Below are positions 25,804 to 35,154 of a stretch of 64,000 bases of DNA, in pieces (within the stretch, counting starts at the first letter, position 1; the number at the start of each line of letters is the position of its first letter). Made by a program: the position numbers and the translations under genes. Source of the stretch: Ohtaekwangia sp036786105 (GTDB lineage Bacteria > Bacteroidota > Bacteroidia > Cytophagales > Cyclobacteriaceae); the NCBI RefSeq assembly GCF_036786105.1, contig NZ_DAIQRQ010000014.1, forward strand, positions 1-64,000, given 5' to 3'. The notes below the pieces were generated by a model that did no database searches, was not told where the DNA came from, and saw nothing but the letters and a program-made list of their open reading frames with translations.

Positions 25804-26379
25804 CTAATTCATTCGCGGATCTACAGGGTAGTTAGAATATATCGAGAAACGGCCCCCCATACTGTCGAGGGCTTTTTTCCAGATCATCGAAGGTTCCGTA
25901 TCAAACAACAGTTCGTCCGTAGCAAAATCACATACAATCCACGAGTCGTCTTCCAGCTCTGTTTCCAGTTGTCCCGGCCCCCAGCCGCTGTACCCCAGAT
26001 AAAACCGAATATCTTTTGCCTGCACGATTCCGGTATCAATCTGAGTTATCAGCGATTCAAAATCTCCACCCCAATATACTTCGCCCTGGATCTTCACGGC
26101 ATTTTCCAACACAATATTCCGGTGAAGAAAATGTAATGTATCCTGCTGCACAGGGCCTCCTACATAAACGATGCCTTCAAGCTTTTTGATATCTTCCATC
26201 ACCTCGTTTACCTTCAGTATAGAGGGCTTGTTTACAACAAAGCCGAAGGAACCTTCTTCATTATGCTCGCACAGCAATACAACGGTGCGCTCAAAATTCG
26301 GATCGGGAAGAAACGGCTCTGAGATGAGCAGCCTTCCTTTCTCCGGCTTTATTTGATTTTTATACTTGAAAAACTCCAT
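25804..26379 (-). CDS. YqgE/AlgH family protein (DUF179)
   Basis: The 191-residue cytoplasmic protein shows the family landmarks: GRLLISEPFLPDPNFERTVV near the N terminus, FGFVVNKP, then YVGGPVQQDTLHFLHR and the C-terminal GYSGWGPGQLETELEDDSW. The biochemical function of YqgE is unknown. Length is normal. The DUF349 gene starts 54 bases downstream, so the two probably share a transcript. Confidence 0.93.
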   Translation of the reverse strand: MEFFKYKNQIKPEKGRLLISEPFLPDPNFERTVVLLCEHNEEGSFGFVVNKPSILKVNEVMEDIKKLEGIVYVGGPVQQDTLHFLHRNIVLENAVKIQGEVYWGGDFESLITQIDTGIVQAKDIRFYLGYSGWGPGQLETELEDDSWIVCDFATDELLFDTEPSMIWKKALDSMGGRFSIYSNYPVDPRMN

Positions 26380-26661
26380 GGGGTCTTCTTTTTAATGACG
26401 GATTTATCCATCAATTGTTATATGAATAAAATACTTAGCCCTCATCTGTGCAAATTTTATTTCCAGAGGCCTGCAGGTTAACAATATCAGTTCTTTAAAA
26501 CGATTGCTATTTAGGTAGGAAAGTTTTAGAGTATCGTGGCCAATGCTCACACAATTTAAATTTAATTTTGATACCAGTATGATAATTATCATGTTAAGAC
26601 ACTATAAAGATGATGTTCTTTATCGTTGAATTACATTTACAGTTTCAATTATAGAAATACT

Positions 26662-27303
26662 ATGCTCGCTATCGCTGATCTGAGAAACGAATATTCAAAG
26701 GCTTCCCTCGATGTAACGAACGTTCTGCCTGATCCTGTCCGGCAGTTTGAAAAATGGTTTCAGGAAGCGGTACAAGCGCAGGTGCCAGAACCTAATGCCA
26801 TGACACTATCTACCGTCAATGCGCTGGGCGGCCCCTCGAGCAGAATTGTATTGCTGAAAGGTATAGAGAGCAACCGGTTTGTATTTTATACTAATTATCA
26901 AAGTGCTAAGGGAAAAGACCTGGAGCGTGTACCTGCGTGTGCGTTAACTTTCTTCTGGCCGGAACTTGAGCGCCAGGTGCGCATTGAAGGTGTAGCAGGT
27001 CGTATTGATGCTGAGCGATCTGAACAATATTTTCAAAGTCGCCCGCGCGGATCTCAGATCGGAGCCTGGTCATCACCACAAAGCAGCATCATTGAATCGC
27101 GCACTATATTGGAAGAACGTGTCGCACAGATCGAGAAGAAATTCTCTGGCCATGAAGTACTTCCCAAGCCTCATCAATGGGGCGGATTTGAAGTAGAGCC
27201 GGTCATGATCGAGTTCTGGCAAGGGCGGCAAAGCCGCCTCCACGATCGCATTCAATTCAATAAAATAGACAACGCCTGGAAAATTTACCGGCTGGCTCCT
27301 TAG
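26662..27303 (+). CDS. pdxH: Pyridoxamine 5'-phosphate oxidase
   Basis: This enzyme oxidises pyridoxamine/pyridoxine phosphate to pyridoxal phosphate using FMN. I chose the ATG at 26662, giving 213 residues, the normal length, rather than an upstream start that would add a non-homologous 12 residues. Recognisable segments are MTLSTVNALGGPSSRIVLLKG, FVFYTNYQSAKGKDL, the FFWPELERQVRIEG strand, and the C-terminal FWQGRQSRLHDRI and KIYRLAP, the family C-terminal motif. It is a single gene; the upstream 280-base gap holds no supported gene. Confidence 0.96.
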   Translation: MLAIADLRNEYSKASLDVTNVLPDPVRQFEKWFQEAVQAQVPEPNAMTLSTVNALGGPSSRIVLLKGIESNRFVFYTNYQSAKGKDLERVPACALTFFWPELERQVRIEGVAGRIDAERSEQYFQSRPRGSQIGAWSSPQSSIIESRTILEERVAQIEKKFSGHEVLPKPHQWGGFEVEPVMIEFWQGRQSRLHDRIQFNKIDNAWKIYRLAP

Positions 27304-27329
27304 CGATTGGAAAATATATACCTGCTATA

Positions 27330-28049
27330 TCACAGCAAGTTAAAAAGATTGGTTACACCCGGATACCTACGCACTGTGAATCCCTCACCGTGTGCTGCGC
27401 CAATCGCGTGACCGAATTCCAGGGCACGTGATTCAATCATTTTAAGAAATGCAGGGCTGGAAATATAGGTATTCGGTTCCTTACTTGAAGGATCGAAGAA
27501 TTGCGACTTGAATGCTTTGATGGCTTCCAGTTTGATATCCCAATACCCGGAAATATCCACAATAAAATCCGGCTCTATCAGCTGACTTTGGATATAGTGA
27601 TATATCGCTTTTGGTCTCCATGCCTGTTGTGGCTTACCTTGTTCATCGGTAGTCTCGATCTTTACCAGCCCGGAGAGAAAGCAGGCATCGTATGCCAGAG
27701 ATGCTCCTTTACCATGATCGACATGCCTGTCGTATACAGCGTTACAGAGCACTATATCGGGCGTGTACTTGCGCACAGCCTGAATAACTTTGAGTTGGTG
27801 TTCCGGATCATTTTGAAAAAATCCGTCTTTAAGTCCCAGGTTCTCGCGAACCGATACCCCCAGTATTTTAGCAGCACTGGCGGCTTCTGCAGCGCGTGTT
27901 TCCACGGTGCCTCGCGTACCCAGTTCGCCACGCGTAAAATCAATAAGCCCAACGGTATGACCCAGTGCAATGTGTCTGGCGATTGTTCCTCCGCAGCCAA
28001 GCTCCGCATCGTCAGGATGTGCAGAAAGAACAAGTATATCTAATTTCAT
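27330..28049 (-). CDS. bshB1: Bacillithiol biosynthesis deacetylase BshB1
   Basis: The 239-residue zinc hydrolase has the metal motif HPDDAE at residues 11-16 and the HVDH motif at 109-112, as in the BshB1 branch of the LmbE/PIG-L family. It removes acetyl from GlcNAc-malate to yield GlcN-malate, the second step of bacillithiol synthesis. Bacillithiol is the main low-molecular-weight thiol in many Bacteroidota. It lies directly downstream of trxB on the same strand, linking two thiol-redox functions. Other bsh genes are not in the window. Confidence 0.93.
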   Translation of the reverse strand: MKLDILVLSAHPDDAELGCGGTIARHIALGHTVGLIDFTRGELGTRGTVETRAAEAASAAKILGVSVRENLGLKDGFFQNDPEHQLKVIQAVRKYTPDIVLCNAVYDRHVDHGKGASLAYDACFLSGLVKIETTDEQGKPQQAWRPKAIYHYIQSQLIEPDFIVDISGYWDIKLEAIKAFKSQFFDPSSKEPNTYISSPAFLKMIESRALEFGHAIGAAHGEGFTVRRYPGVTNLFNLL

Positions 28050-28070
28050 AGTGGAATTATTAAAATGATA

Positions 28071-28105
28071 TATCCCACCAGCTTCATCATGAACCTGATG
28101 GGATA
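28071..28105 (-). terminator. Long inverted repeat between trxB and bshB1
   Basis: TATCCCACCAGCTTCA pairs with TGAACCTGATGGGATA with three mismatches over 16 bp. On the minus strand it follows trxB and precedes bshB1; the downstream T-tract is weak, so it may be an attenuating hairpin rather than a full terminator. Confidence 0.6.
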
Positions 28106-28136
28106 CGTCTTGTATAAAAAGCTATTTAGATTTTAC

Positions 28137-29084
28137 TCAGGCAGTCTGCAGCTCTTTTGCTACAAGGAACTTCTCGGCATCGAGCGCGCCCATACATCCT
28201 GTTCCTGCTGCCGTGATCGCCTGACGGTATACCTTGTCGGTAGCATCGCCTACAGCAAACACTCCTTCTATGTTTGTTTTGGTGGAACCAGGCTGTACTT
28301 TGATATACCCGGTTTCGTCCATCTCGATATAGTCTTTAAAAATATCGGTGTTAGGCTTATGGCCAATCGCCAGGAAGAATCCCTGCAGGGCAACATGCTT
28401 CTTCTCGCCTGTCCTGGTGTTCACCAGGCGTACTCCTGTTACTCCGTTATCGTCACCAATAATTTCTTCCGTCTCCGTGTTCCAATGCACTTCGATATTG
28501 GGCGTACTCAGCACGCGGTTCTGCATAATCCTGGAAGCACGCATCTCATCACGTCTTACAATCAGGTGTACTTTCGTACAGAGCTTGGCAAGGTATGTTG
28601 CTTCCTCGGCTGCTGAGTCACCAGCGCCTACTACGGCTACTTCCTTACCGCGATAAAAATATCCATCGCATACAGCACAGGCCGATACACCGCGGTTATA
28701 GAATTTCTCTTCCGATGGTAAACCTAAATATTTAGCTGTTGCCCCGGTAGCTATGATTACAGATTCAGCGATCACTTCGTCTTTCTCATCGATCGTTACC
28801 TTTAATGGATAGCCTGAAAAATCAACTGATGTTACCAGACCATAGTTGATCTTGGTTCCGAATCGTTCTGCCTGCTTCTGCAGATCGATCATCATTTGTG
28901 GGCCGTTTATACCTTCAGGGTAGCCCGGAAAGTTCTCAACATCATTTGTAGTCGTTAGCTGACCACCTGGCTGGCCTCCTGTGTAAAGAACAGGATTCAA
29001 ACCTGCACGGGCTGCATAAATCGCAGCGGTATATCCGGCAGGGCCGGAGCCAATGATGAGTACTTTCACTTCTTCTTTTGCCAT
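28137..29084 (-). CDS. trxB: Thioredoxin-disulfide reductase
   Basis: The 315-residue flavoprotein uses NADPH to reduce thioredoxin. FAD-binding GSGPAG occupies residues 12-17, the redox CAVC is at 136-139, the NADPH motif GAGDSAAEEA follows, and the C-terminal FAVGDATDKVYRQAITAAGTG binds FAD. The start at 29084 (MAKEEVK) is preferred to an in-frame codon 66 bases upstream that lies in the terminator region. It is transcribed after rpoD, from which a terminator at 29102-29137 separates it, so it probably has its own promoter. Confidence 0.97.
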   Translation of the reverse strand: MAKEEVKVLIIGSGPAGYTAAIYAARAGLNPVLYTGGQPGGQLTTTNDVENFPGYPEGINGPQMMIDLQKQAERFGTKINYGLVTSVDFSGYPLKVTIDEKDEVIAESVIIATGATAKYLGLPSEEKFYNRGVSACAVCDGYFYRGKEVAVVGAGDSAAEEATYLAKLCTKVHLIVRRDEMRASRIMQNRVLSTPNIEVHWNTETEEIIGDDNGVTGVRLVNTRTGEKKHVALQGFFLAIGHKPNTDIFKDYIEMDETGYIKVQPGSTKTNIEGVFAVGDATDKVYRQAITAAGTGCMGALDAEKFLVAKELQTA

Positions 29085-29101
29085 AAATACATGTTTGATA
29101 C

Positions 29102-29137
29102 GATAACAAAATAAAGGGTCTCGTAATTCGAGACCCT
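29102..29137 (-). terminator. Intrinsic terminator after rpoD
   Basis: GGGTCTCG, five bases, CGAGACCC form a perfect eight-base stem; on the minus strand TTTATTTTG follows. It lies between the rpoD stop (29163) and the trxB start (29084). Confidence 0.9.
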
Positions 29138-29162
29138 CAATATATTCCAAAAATTTGGGATT

Positions 29163-30026
29163 CTAACCTAAGTAAGGCTTCAAAGCTTTGCTTCTGGAAG
29201 TATGACGGAGACGTCTGATAGCCTTCTCTTTAATCTGACGAACGCGCTCGCGGGTAAGGTTAAACTTCTCACCGATCTCTTCAAGCGTCATGGAATGTTC
29301 GCCGTTAAGACCGAAGTAAAGCGTAATAACATCTGCTTCGCGTTGGGTAAGCGTAGACAGTGCACGTTGCACTTCTCTGCGAAGTGAATCGTTCATTAAA
29401 CCAGAGTCAGGAGTCTCTTCGCTATCGTTCTCCAACACATCCAATAAGCTGTTCTCTTCACCTTGAACAAACGGAGCGTCCATGGAAACATGGCGACCGG
29501 ATATCTTCATGGTATCGACAACTTCTGCTGTTGTTACATCCAGCACTTCGGCAAGTTCTTCCGGAGAAGGCTCGCGTTCATACTTTTGTTCAAGCTCGGA
29601 GAATGTCTTTGAAATTTTATTCAACGATCCGACACGGTTCAGCGGCAAACGAACAATACGCGACTGTTCGGCAAGCGCCTGCAGAATTGATTGGCGGATC
29701 CACCATACGGCATAGGAGATGAATTTAAAACCGCGGGTCTCATCGAAACGCTGAGCAGCTTTAATCAAACCTAAATTGCCTTCATTGATAAGATCACCCA
29801 ATGAAAGGCCTTGATTTTGATATTGCTTGGCAACGGATACAACGAAACGGAGGTTTGCTTTGGTAAGTTTCTCTAATGCTATCTGATCACCTTCTTTGAT
29901 ACGCTTCGCCAACTCTACTTCTTCATCTGGCGTAAGGAGGTCAACCTTACCAATCTCCTGGAGATATTTATCCAGCGACTGGCTTTCGCGGTTGGTAATT
30001 TGTTTACTGATCTTAAGCTGTCTCAT
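29163..30026 (-). CDS. rpoD: Primary RNA polymerase sigma factor (RpoD/SigA)
   Basis: The 287-residue sigma-70 protein lacks the long region 1.1 of proteobacterial RpoD, as is normal for Bacteroidota primary sigma factors. Region 1.2 (DKYLQEIGKVDLLTPDEE), region 2 (GNLGLIKAAQRFD and FKFISYAVWWIRQSI), region 3 and region 4.2 (LEEIGEKFNLTRERVRQIKE) are all intact. It directs recognition of TTTG/TAnnTTTG promoters of the kind seen in this window. It lies 81 bases downstream of pnp on the same strand. Confidence 0.95.
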   Translation of the reverse strand: MRQLKISKQITNRESQSLDKYLQEIGKVDLLTPDEEVELAKRIKEGDQIALEKLTKANLRFVVSVAKQYQNQGLSLGDLINEGNLGLIKAAQRFDETRGFKFISYAVWWIRQSILQALAEQSRIVRLPLNRVGSLNKISKTFSELEQKYEREPSPEELAEVLDVTTAEVVDTMKISGRHVSMDAPFVQGEENSLLDVLENDSEETPDSGLMNDSLRREVQRALSTLTQREADVITLYFGLNGEHSMTLEEIGEKFNLTRERVRQIKEKAIRRLRHTSRSKALKPYLG

Positions 30027-30107
30027 GTTCCTTCTGTACTCTGTTTACGTTCGTTTATCTAACAATATACTGTTAAAAGTTAGTTCCTGTCAATTACTGG
30101 TGTACGA

Positions 30108-32255
30108 TTATTCTGCCGCAGTTGTTTCTTTCTTCGGCGGACGAGGCAATAATACTTTTCTGGATAGACGGAACTTGCCTGTTTTTTTGTCTACTTCGAT
30201 CAGTTTTACTTTTACTTCCTCTCCTACTTCCAGTACGCCTTCCATGGTTTCAAGGCGTTCCCATTTGATCTCGGAGATGTGCAGCAAGCCATCTTTCCCT
30301 GGCATGAACTCCACAAATGCACCAAATGGCATAATTGACTTCACTTTTCCATCGTAAACTTCTCCTACTTCCGGAACGGCTACAATGCCTTTAATACGTT
30401 TCAACGCAGCATCCATTACATCTTTGCTACTTGCAAACACGTTAACAATGCCTTTGCCATTAACTTCTTCAATAACAACGGTTGCTCCGGTTGTATTCTG
30501 TATGTCTTGTACTACTTTACCACCAGGACCGATTACAGCACCGATCATTTCTTTCTCGATGATGACGGTTTCTGCACGTGGTGTATGAGGCTTCAGATCA
30601 GCACGAGGTGCAGCAATGGTCTTCTTCATTTCGTTGAGGATATGAAGTCTTCCTTCGCGTGCCTGGTTCAATGCTTCTGCCAGAATTTCGTAAGTAAGCC
30701 CATCTACTTTAAGGTCCATCTGGCAAGCGGTGATACCAAACTCAGTACCAGTAACTTTAAAGTCCATATCACCCAGGTGATCTTCATCACCAAGGATATC
30801 AGAAAGAATAGCATAACGGCCGGTCTCGCTATCGGAGATCATACCCATTGCTATACCGGATACCGGAGCCTTGATAGGCACACCAGCATCCATCAATGCC
30901 AGTGAACCGGCACATACGGTAGCCATAGAGGACGAACCGTTTGATTCCAGTATATCGGATACAACACGGATTGTGTATGGATTCTTTTCATCGGGAGGAA
31001 GCACTTGTTTCAGCGCACGGAACGCCAGGTTACCGTGACCCACTTCGCGTCTGCCCGGAGCGCGATTCGGTTTTACCTCACCCGTAGAAAATCCAGGGAA
31101 GTTATAATGCAGGATAAACTTGCTTGATCCGGAGATCATAGCGCCATCAATAAGCTGCTCGTCAAGCTTTGTACCTAGTGTTACCGTTGTGAGTGATTGT
31201 GTTTCACCACGGGTAAAAATTGAAGATCCGTGTGTTGAAGGAAGATAATCAACCTCGGACCATATTTGCCTGATTTCCTTCGTTTTACGGCCATCCAGAC
31301 GAATCTGTTTGTTAAGTGACAGATCGCGTGCAGCCTTCTTTAAAATGTCTTTGTAGTAACGCTTCACTAGCGTTTTATCGATCGTGGTATCTTCCGGGAG
31401 TGATTCGAGGTATTCATCCAGTGGCTTGGAAAGTGCCTCTGATCTTTCCTTCTTGTTTGTCAGCAGGCGGGAAGCTGCTGCATATACCGGTTCGTAGAAT
31501 TTAGCCCAAAGCTCGGCCTTGAGTGCCTCATCGTTTGTTTCGTGGCTATAGGTCCGTTTCTCTATTCTTCCAACGGCTTGTGCAAATTCGATCTGAACTT
31601 TACACTGTTCGATAATAGCCGCGTGAGCAACCTTCAACGCTTCCAGCATATCGGCTTCGCTCACTTCTTTCATCTCACCTTCCACCATCAATATATTCTC
31701 GATAGAAGCTGCCACGATCAGGTCTATGTCGGCACGTTCTTTATCAGCCATGGTTGGGTTGATAAGGAACTTGCCATCAACACGGGCTACGCGAACTTCT
31801 GATATCGGTCCCTGGAAAGGAATATCCGAAACAGATAATGCTGCTGATGCTGCAAATGCTGCAAGCGCATCGGGCATAGCGTTGGCATCTCCGGAGATGA
31901 GGTAAATCATCACCTGTGTATCAGCATGATAATCGCTGGGAAAAAGTGGACGTATCGCACGATCAACCAGGCGGCTAATCAGAATTTCGTAGTCAGATAA
32001 TTTGCTTTCACGTTTCAGGAATCCTCCCGGTACTTTACCGGTAGAGGCAAATTTTTCCTGATAATCAACGGACAATGGAAGGAAGTCTGTTCCTTCTTTT
32101 GCGTCCTGTGCAGATACAACGGTAGCTAACAGCATGGTGTTACCCATTTTCAATACCACGGCACCGTCTGCCTGGCGGGCAAGTTTTCCGGTTTCAATAG
32201 TTATCTCGCGGCCATCCGGCAACTTGCAAGATTTAGTAATAACAGTCGGTTTCAT
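30108..32255 (-). CDS. pnp: Polyribonucleotide nucleotidyltransferase
   Basis: The 715-residue phosphorolytic 3'-5' exoribonuclease contains two RNase PH domains (first with the FLPLSVDYQEK and GGFLKRESK segments, second with FTRGETQSL and the GRREVGHG motif), then a KH domain (EMIGAVIGPGGKVVQDI) and an S1 domain (YDGKVKSIMPFGAFVEF) at the C terminus. Length is typical. It follows rpsO with a terminator between, the widely conserved rpsO-pnp order, so mRNA processing in the intergenic region is likely. Confidence 0.97.
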   Translation of the reverse strand: MKPTVITKSCKLPDGREITIETGKLARQADGAVVLKMGNTMLLATVVSAQDAKEGTDFLPLSVDYQEKFASTGKVPGGFLKRESKLSDYEILISRLVDRAIRPLFPSDYHADTQVMIYLISGDANAMPDALAAFAASAALSVSDIPFQGPISEVRVARVDGKFLINPTMADKERADIDLIVAASIENILMVEGEMKEVSEADMLEALKVAHAAIIEQCKVQIEFAQAVGRIEKRTYSHETNDEALKAELWAKFYEPVYAAASRLLTNKKERSEALSKPLDEYLESLPEDTTIDKTLVKRYYKDILKKAARDLSLNKQIRLDGRKTKEIRQIWSEVDYLPSTHGSSIFTRGETQSLTTVTLGTKLDEQLIDGAMISGSSKFILHYNFPGFSTGEVKPNRAPGRREVGHGNLAFRALKQVLPPDEKNPYTIRVVSDILESNGSSSMATVCAGSLALMDAGVPIKAPVSGIAMGMISDSETGRYAILSDILGDEDHLGDMDFKVTGTEFGITACQMDLKVDGLTYEILAEALNQAREGRLHILNEMKKTIAAPRADLKPHTPRAETVIIEKEMIGAVIGPGGKVVQDIQNTTGATVVIEEVNGKGIVNVFASSKDVMDAALKRIKGIVAVPEVGEVYDGKVKSIMPFGAFVEFMPGKDGLLHISEIKWERLETMEGVLEVGEEVKVKLIEVDKKTGKFRLSRKVLLPRPPKKETTAAE

Positions 32256-32311
32256 AAAAATAGATGTTAGAGATAAACCTGGTAAGCGGTTTACCTCATT
32301 TTTTAAAAATG

Positions 32312-32344
32312 CAAAAAGGGAACCTTTGTTCGGGTTCCCTTCGG
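32312..32344 (-). terminator. Terminator between rpsO and pnp
   Basis: AAGGGAACC and GGTTCCCTT flank TTTGTTCG; on the minus strand TTTTTGC follows. It is partly read through or processed in many bacteria so that pnp is expressed. The loop resembles that of the terminator at 41365. Confidence 0.85.
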
Positions 32345-32358
32345 GGAATGTAGAATTC

Positions 32359-32634
32359 TTATTTTCTCAGGTCGAGGTCCGCAAGAACCGCCCTGTAGCG
32401 TTCGATGTTTGTGTTCTGGAGGTAGTTGAGGAGCTTTTTGCGCTTACCTACCAATTTCATGAGGCCTTGTTGTGTAGCGAAATCTTTCTTATGATCTTTC
32501 AGGTGATCGGTCAAGTGGTTGATCCGATGAGTGAACAGGGCAATCTGCGACTCCGGAGAACCCGTATCTTCTTTCTTCTTGCCGAAGCCGTGTTTCGAGA
32601 ACAAACCTTGTTTAATTTCAGTAGTTAAATACAT
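32359..32634 (-). CDS. rpsO: 30S ribosomal protein S15
   Basis: The 91-residue protein shows the S15 signature: TGSPESQIALFTHRINHLTDHLKDHKKD, then LVGKRKKLLNYL and the C-terminal ADLDLRK. S15 binds 16S rRNA early in assembly of the small-subunit platform. Length is normal. A TACCTTTG promoter with TTTG 21 bases upstream lies at 32668-32700. Confidence 0.98.
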   Translation of the reverse strand: MYLTTEIKQGLFSKHGFGKKKEDTGSPESQIALFTHRINHLTDHLKDHKKDFATQQGLMKLVGKRKKLLNYLQNTNIERYRAVLADLDLRK

Positions 32635-32667
32635 CTCAAAAAAATTTTTATCTCTTTATTCAGGGTG

Positions 32668-32700
32668 CAAAGGTAAGCCAAAATGGCCGAATAATCCAAA
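32668..32700 (-). promoter_or_regulatory. rpsO promoter
   Basis: On the minus strand TTTG (32697-32700), 21 bases, TACCTTTG (32668-32675) matches the Bacteroidota consensus. Predicted transcription starts near 32661, leaving a leader of about 26 bases before the rpsO ATG. Confidence 0.75.
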
Positions 32701-32722
32701 AACTCATTAAACTTTCGACGTT

Positions 32723-34531
32723 CTAAACCGGTTGCGCTTTGCGTGCGTCCTTTCTTTTCGTAAACCATCGCTTTATCTTATCCGCTGCAACACTATAAAA
32801 ATCAGCCTCAAACAAACGTGCATCAATTCGGGCTTGTCTCAGAAAAAACATTCCCGTAAGGAGCAATAAAAAATCTGCCATCCACACTCCCGTTGCAATA
32901 CTCACATTTCCCTGCTTGGCAAGCTTCTCTCCCTGCATGGTTAATACATAGTATATAATAAAGAACAGAATGGACACCAGGAATGGAACTCCCAATCCGC
33001 CTCGTTTAATGATAGCGCCCAGAGGTGCCCCGATCAAAAACATGGCAATGCAGGCAAATGAACTCGCAAAGATCTTGTGCCACTGTATCTGGAATGTACG
33101 CAGCTCAGTAGTGTAATTTTCAATGCTGCTATTGGCGTTTTCCACTTGGCTTTTCACCTGTCGTGCCATGTTTGCGGCACCTTGCCAGACTTCCTGGCGT
33201 GGCTCTAATTTAAATACGCTGTCTATCTTGGCCTGAATGGTAGAGTCCGACACAGGCACTTTCCTGGGAGGCACAACCGGAATAACTTTCGGCTGTGTTT
33301 TATATTTCACCGGTCTACGTTTGACGGCCGCATTTAACTTATTAAATCTATTACTGGGCTTTGTTTTTATAGAAGCACTGCTCTTCACCGGAGGCTTGTC
33401 ATTATCGGGCTTCCTTACTACTACCGGTTTTGATTCTTGCTTTTTGGGTTCCACTTTCTTAGGCTCTTCGGTCTTAGCCGGGGGCGGCAGTGTCTGGGCA
33501 ACCGGCTGCGGTTCCCGAGTCTTTATCTTATCCCGGTAGGGTAACGCTGTAATTGAATCGCGGTAATGTTTATAGGCCCACACATCAGAGGGCATAATGA
33601 CTGTATCTTTCCGGAAGTAGAAATTGAAATAACTTGGCCGGTATAAATAATGTGACAGGCGCTGATTCATGATTTCTCTATGCACCGAATCTATATCTCC
33701 ATCGAGTTGTCCCAGATTTCGCATGATGCGGTTATTCTGAAACCACTTCTTATCTGTGCGATCCATCTGGAACGATGATAAGTCGAACACGACTTGGGTC
33801 TTATTGAATTTACTGCGGCTTAGCGTCTCTGAATTTTTATTTCTCTTCTGCCCTACTACTTCGCGCTCGTTGCTGGCACCTTCGGTATAGTTATACCCAT
33901 TGAACAACTCGAACTTGAGGTAGCGTTCGTTTAATATTGTTTGCATACGACCGGAGTCAGCGATCGTCACTTCTTTGTTGCCATCGTTCTTTCGGTGGTC
34001 ATACACAATCACATCTTTCAGTGTGATACCATCGGGAAATTTTTTATTGACCTTTATACTGATATCATTAATGCCATTATAGAAGGCCCCTTCACGCAAG
34101 TCAAGCGCGGGTTTCTTTTGTTTGATGTCATAGAGGAGACTATAGGCTTCGAGAGCAGCTTTAGGTACCAGGTCGTTGTTGGCATAGAAAGCTACCACCG
34201 TAAGGCCGAGTACAAATACGAAAATAGGAAGTAATGCGCGTACAAGTGAAACCCCGGAAGCTTTTATGGCTGTTAGCTCAAAGTGCTCGCCCAGATTTCC
34301 GAAGGCAATCAGCGATGAAAGCAGCACGGCCAAAGGCAATGCGGTAGGTACGGTAAATACGGCAAAATGAAAAAACAATTGACCTAACGTCCAGTAATCC
34401 AGTCCCTTTCCGATGATGTCATCGAAATACTTGAGCATGTTTACGTTGAGCAGAATAAAAACTACGACCAGGAAGGTAATGAGGAACGGGCCAATAAAGG
34501 CACTTAATATAAGCTTGTCGAGTTTCTTCAT
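32723..34531 (-). CDS. LptF/LptG-family permease with a long periplasmic insertion
   Basis: The 602-residue protein has an N-terminal set of three to four membrane helices (KLDKLILSAFIGPFLITF, then TALPLAVLLSSLIAFGNLGE with the coupling-helix-like EHFELTAIKASGVS) and a C-terminal set (ACIAMFLIGAPLGAIIKRGG). This is the YjgP/YjgQ fold, which with LptB extracts LPS from the inner membrane. Between the two lies the usual beta-jellyroll plus a Pro/Lys-rich stretch at residues 336-425 that ordinary members lack, which explains the length (about 360 is typical). LptF and LptG cannot be told apart here. Confidence 0.9.
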   Translation of the reverse strand: MKKLDKLILSAFIGPFLITFLVVVFILLNVNMLKYFDDIIGKGLDYWTLGQLFFHFAVFTVPTALPLAVLLSSLIAFGNLGEHFELTAIKASGVSLVRALLPIFVFVLGLTVVAFYANNDLVPKAALEAYSLLYDIKQKKPALDLREGAFYNGINDISIKVNKKFPDGITLKDVIVYDHRKNDGNKEVTIADSGRMQTILNERYLKFELFNGYNYTEGASNEREVVGQKRNKNSETLSRSKFNKTQVVFDLSSFQMDRTDKKWFQNNRIMRNLGQLDGDIDSVHREIMNQRLSHYLYRPSYFNFYFRKDTVIMPSDVWAYKHYRDSITALPYRDKIKTREPQPVAQTLPPPAKTEEPKKVEPKKQESKPVVVRKPDNDKPPVKSSASIKTKPSNRFNKLNAAVKRRPVKYKTQPKVIPVVPPRKVPVSDSTIQAKIDSVFKLEPRQEVWQGAANMARQVKSQVENANSSIENYTTELRTFQIQWHKIFASSFACIAMFLIGAPLGAIIKRGGLGVPFLVSILFFIIYYVLTMQGEKLAKQGNVSIATGVWMADFLLLLTGMFFLRQARIDARLFEADFYSVAADKIKRWFTKRKDARKAQPV

Positions 34532-34616
34532 GCGCGCTATGCACTCAAAAATAAAGCCAATGCAAGGGAATCAAAACGGTGAGCAAAAAATAAATTGGAT
34601 GAAGAAGAAAGGCGCA

Positions 34617-35018
34617 CTACCCTCCTACAGTCTTACGAAGTGCCTCTATCAGACCATCCCACAGGTCGTGAAGTTCTTTGTGATCATCAAAGTCTGAGTA
34701 ATCAAATACTTTGAGGTAAACGGATTGTGTTAGTTCATTGAATTCGAGGCGAAGTTCGAAGTATGATGGATCGCGACTGTCGTTATCATTCTCGGGCAGA
34801 AATTCGAAGCGTGCAAAGTGATTGGTTCTATGGGCGGTGAGCCGTGCTCTATGTTCTTCGCTATCCCAAAAGAAAGTAAAGGATTTGTCTTCGTTGTTGA
34901 TAGTTACATCATCTGCAAACCACTCTGCCAGGCCGCTCGCTGTTTGAATGTATGGATACAGCATCTTAATAGAAGCGTGGATCTCATAGTCCGCAATAAA
35001 TAATTTCTTTTTCGACAT
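34617..35018 (-). CDS. START-like domain protein
   Basis: The protein begins MSKKKLFIADYEIHASIKML, followed by the helix-grip fold typical of a Bacteroidota START-like/SRPBCC family: YIQTASGLAEWFADDV, FTFFWDSEEHRARL, and a final helix HDLWDGLIEALRKTVGG. An in-frame ATG five codons upstream (35033) is possible. Such proteins bind hydrophobic ligands, but no ligand is known for this family. It lies upstream of the LptF/LptG-like gene on the same strand, about 85 bases apart. Confidence 0.88.
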   Translation of the reverse strand: MSKKKLFIADYEIHASIKMLYPYIQTASGLAEWFADDVTINNEDKSFTFFWDSEEHRARLTAHRTNHFARFEFLPENDNDSRDPSYFELRLEFNELTQSVYLKVFDYSDFDDHKELHDLWDGLIEALRKTVGG

Positions 35019-35080
35019 GCTTAGCGTTGCCATAGCAAAGGGCTTGGGATTTGAATATATATTATTTTTAGGACTATGAC

Positions 35081-35127
35081 AAAATAAAAAACGTGGCCGC
35101 CTTTTGCATCTGTAAAAAGCTCCACGT
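35081..35127 (-). terminator. Intrinsic terminator of the small-ORF unit
   Basis: On the minus strand ACGTGG, an inner GC-TTTT/AAAA-GC stem and CCACGT are followed by TTTTTTATTTT. It lies 28 bases past the stop codon of the 30-codon ORF (35155-35247) and upstream of the START-like gene, so it marks a separate short transcript. Confidence 0.75.
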
Positions 35128-35154
35128 GCCCGAAAAAAATATAGAAGAAGTTTG

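Noticed and set aside
26404..26592. 62-codon minus-strand open frame upstream of pdxH
   Set aside because: Unusual composition, no homology pattern and no initiation context; the region is AT-rich intergenic DNA.
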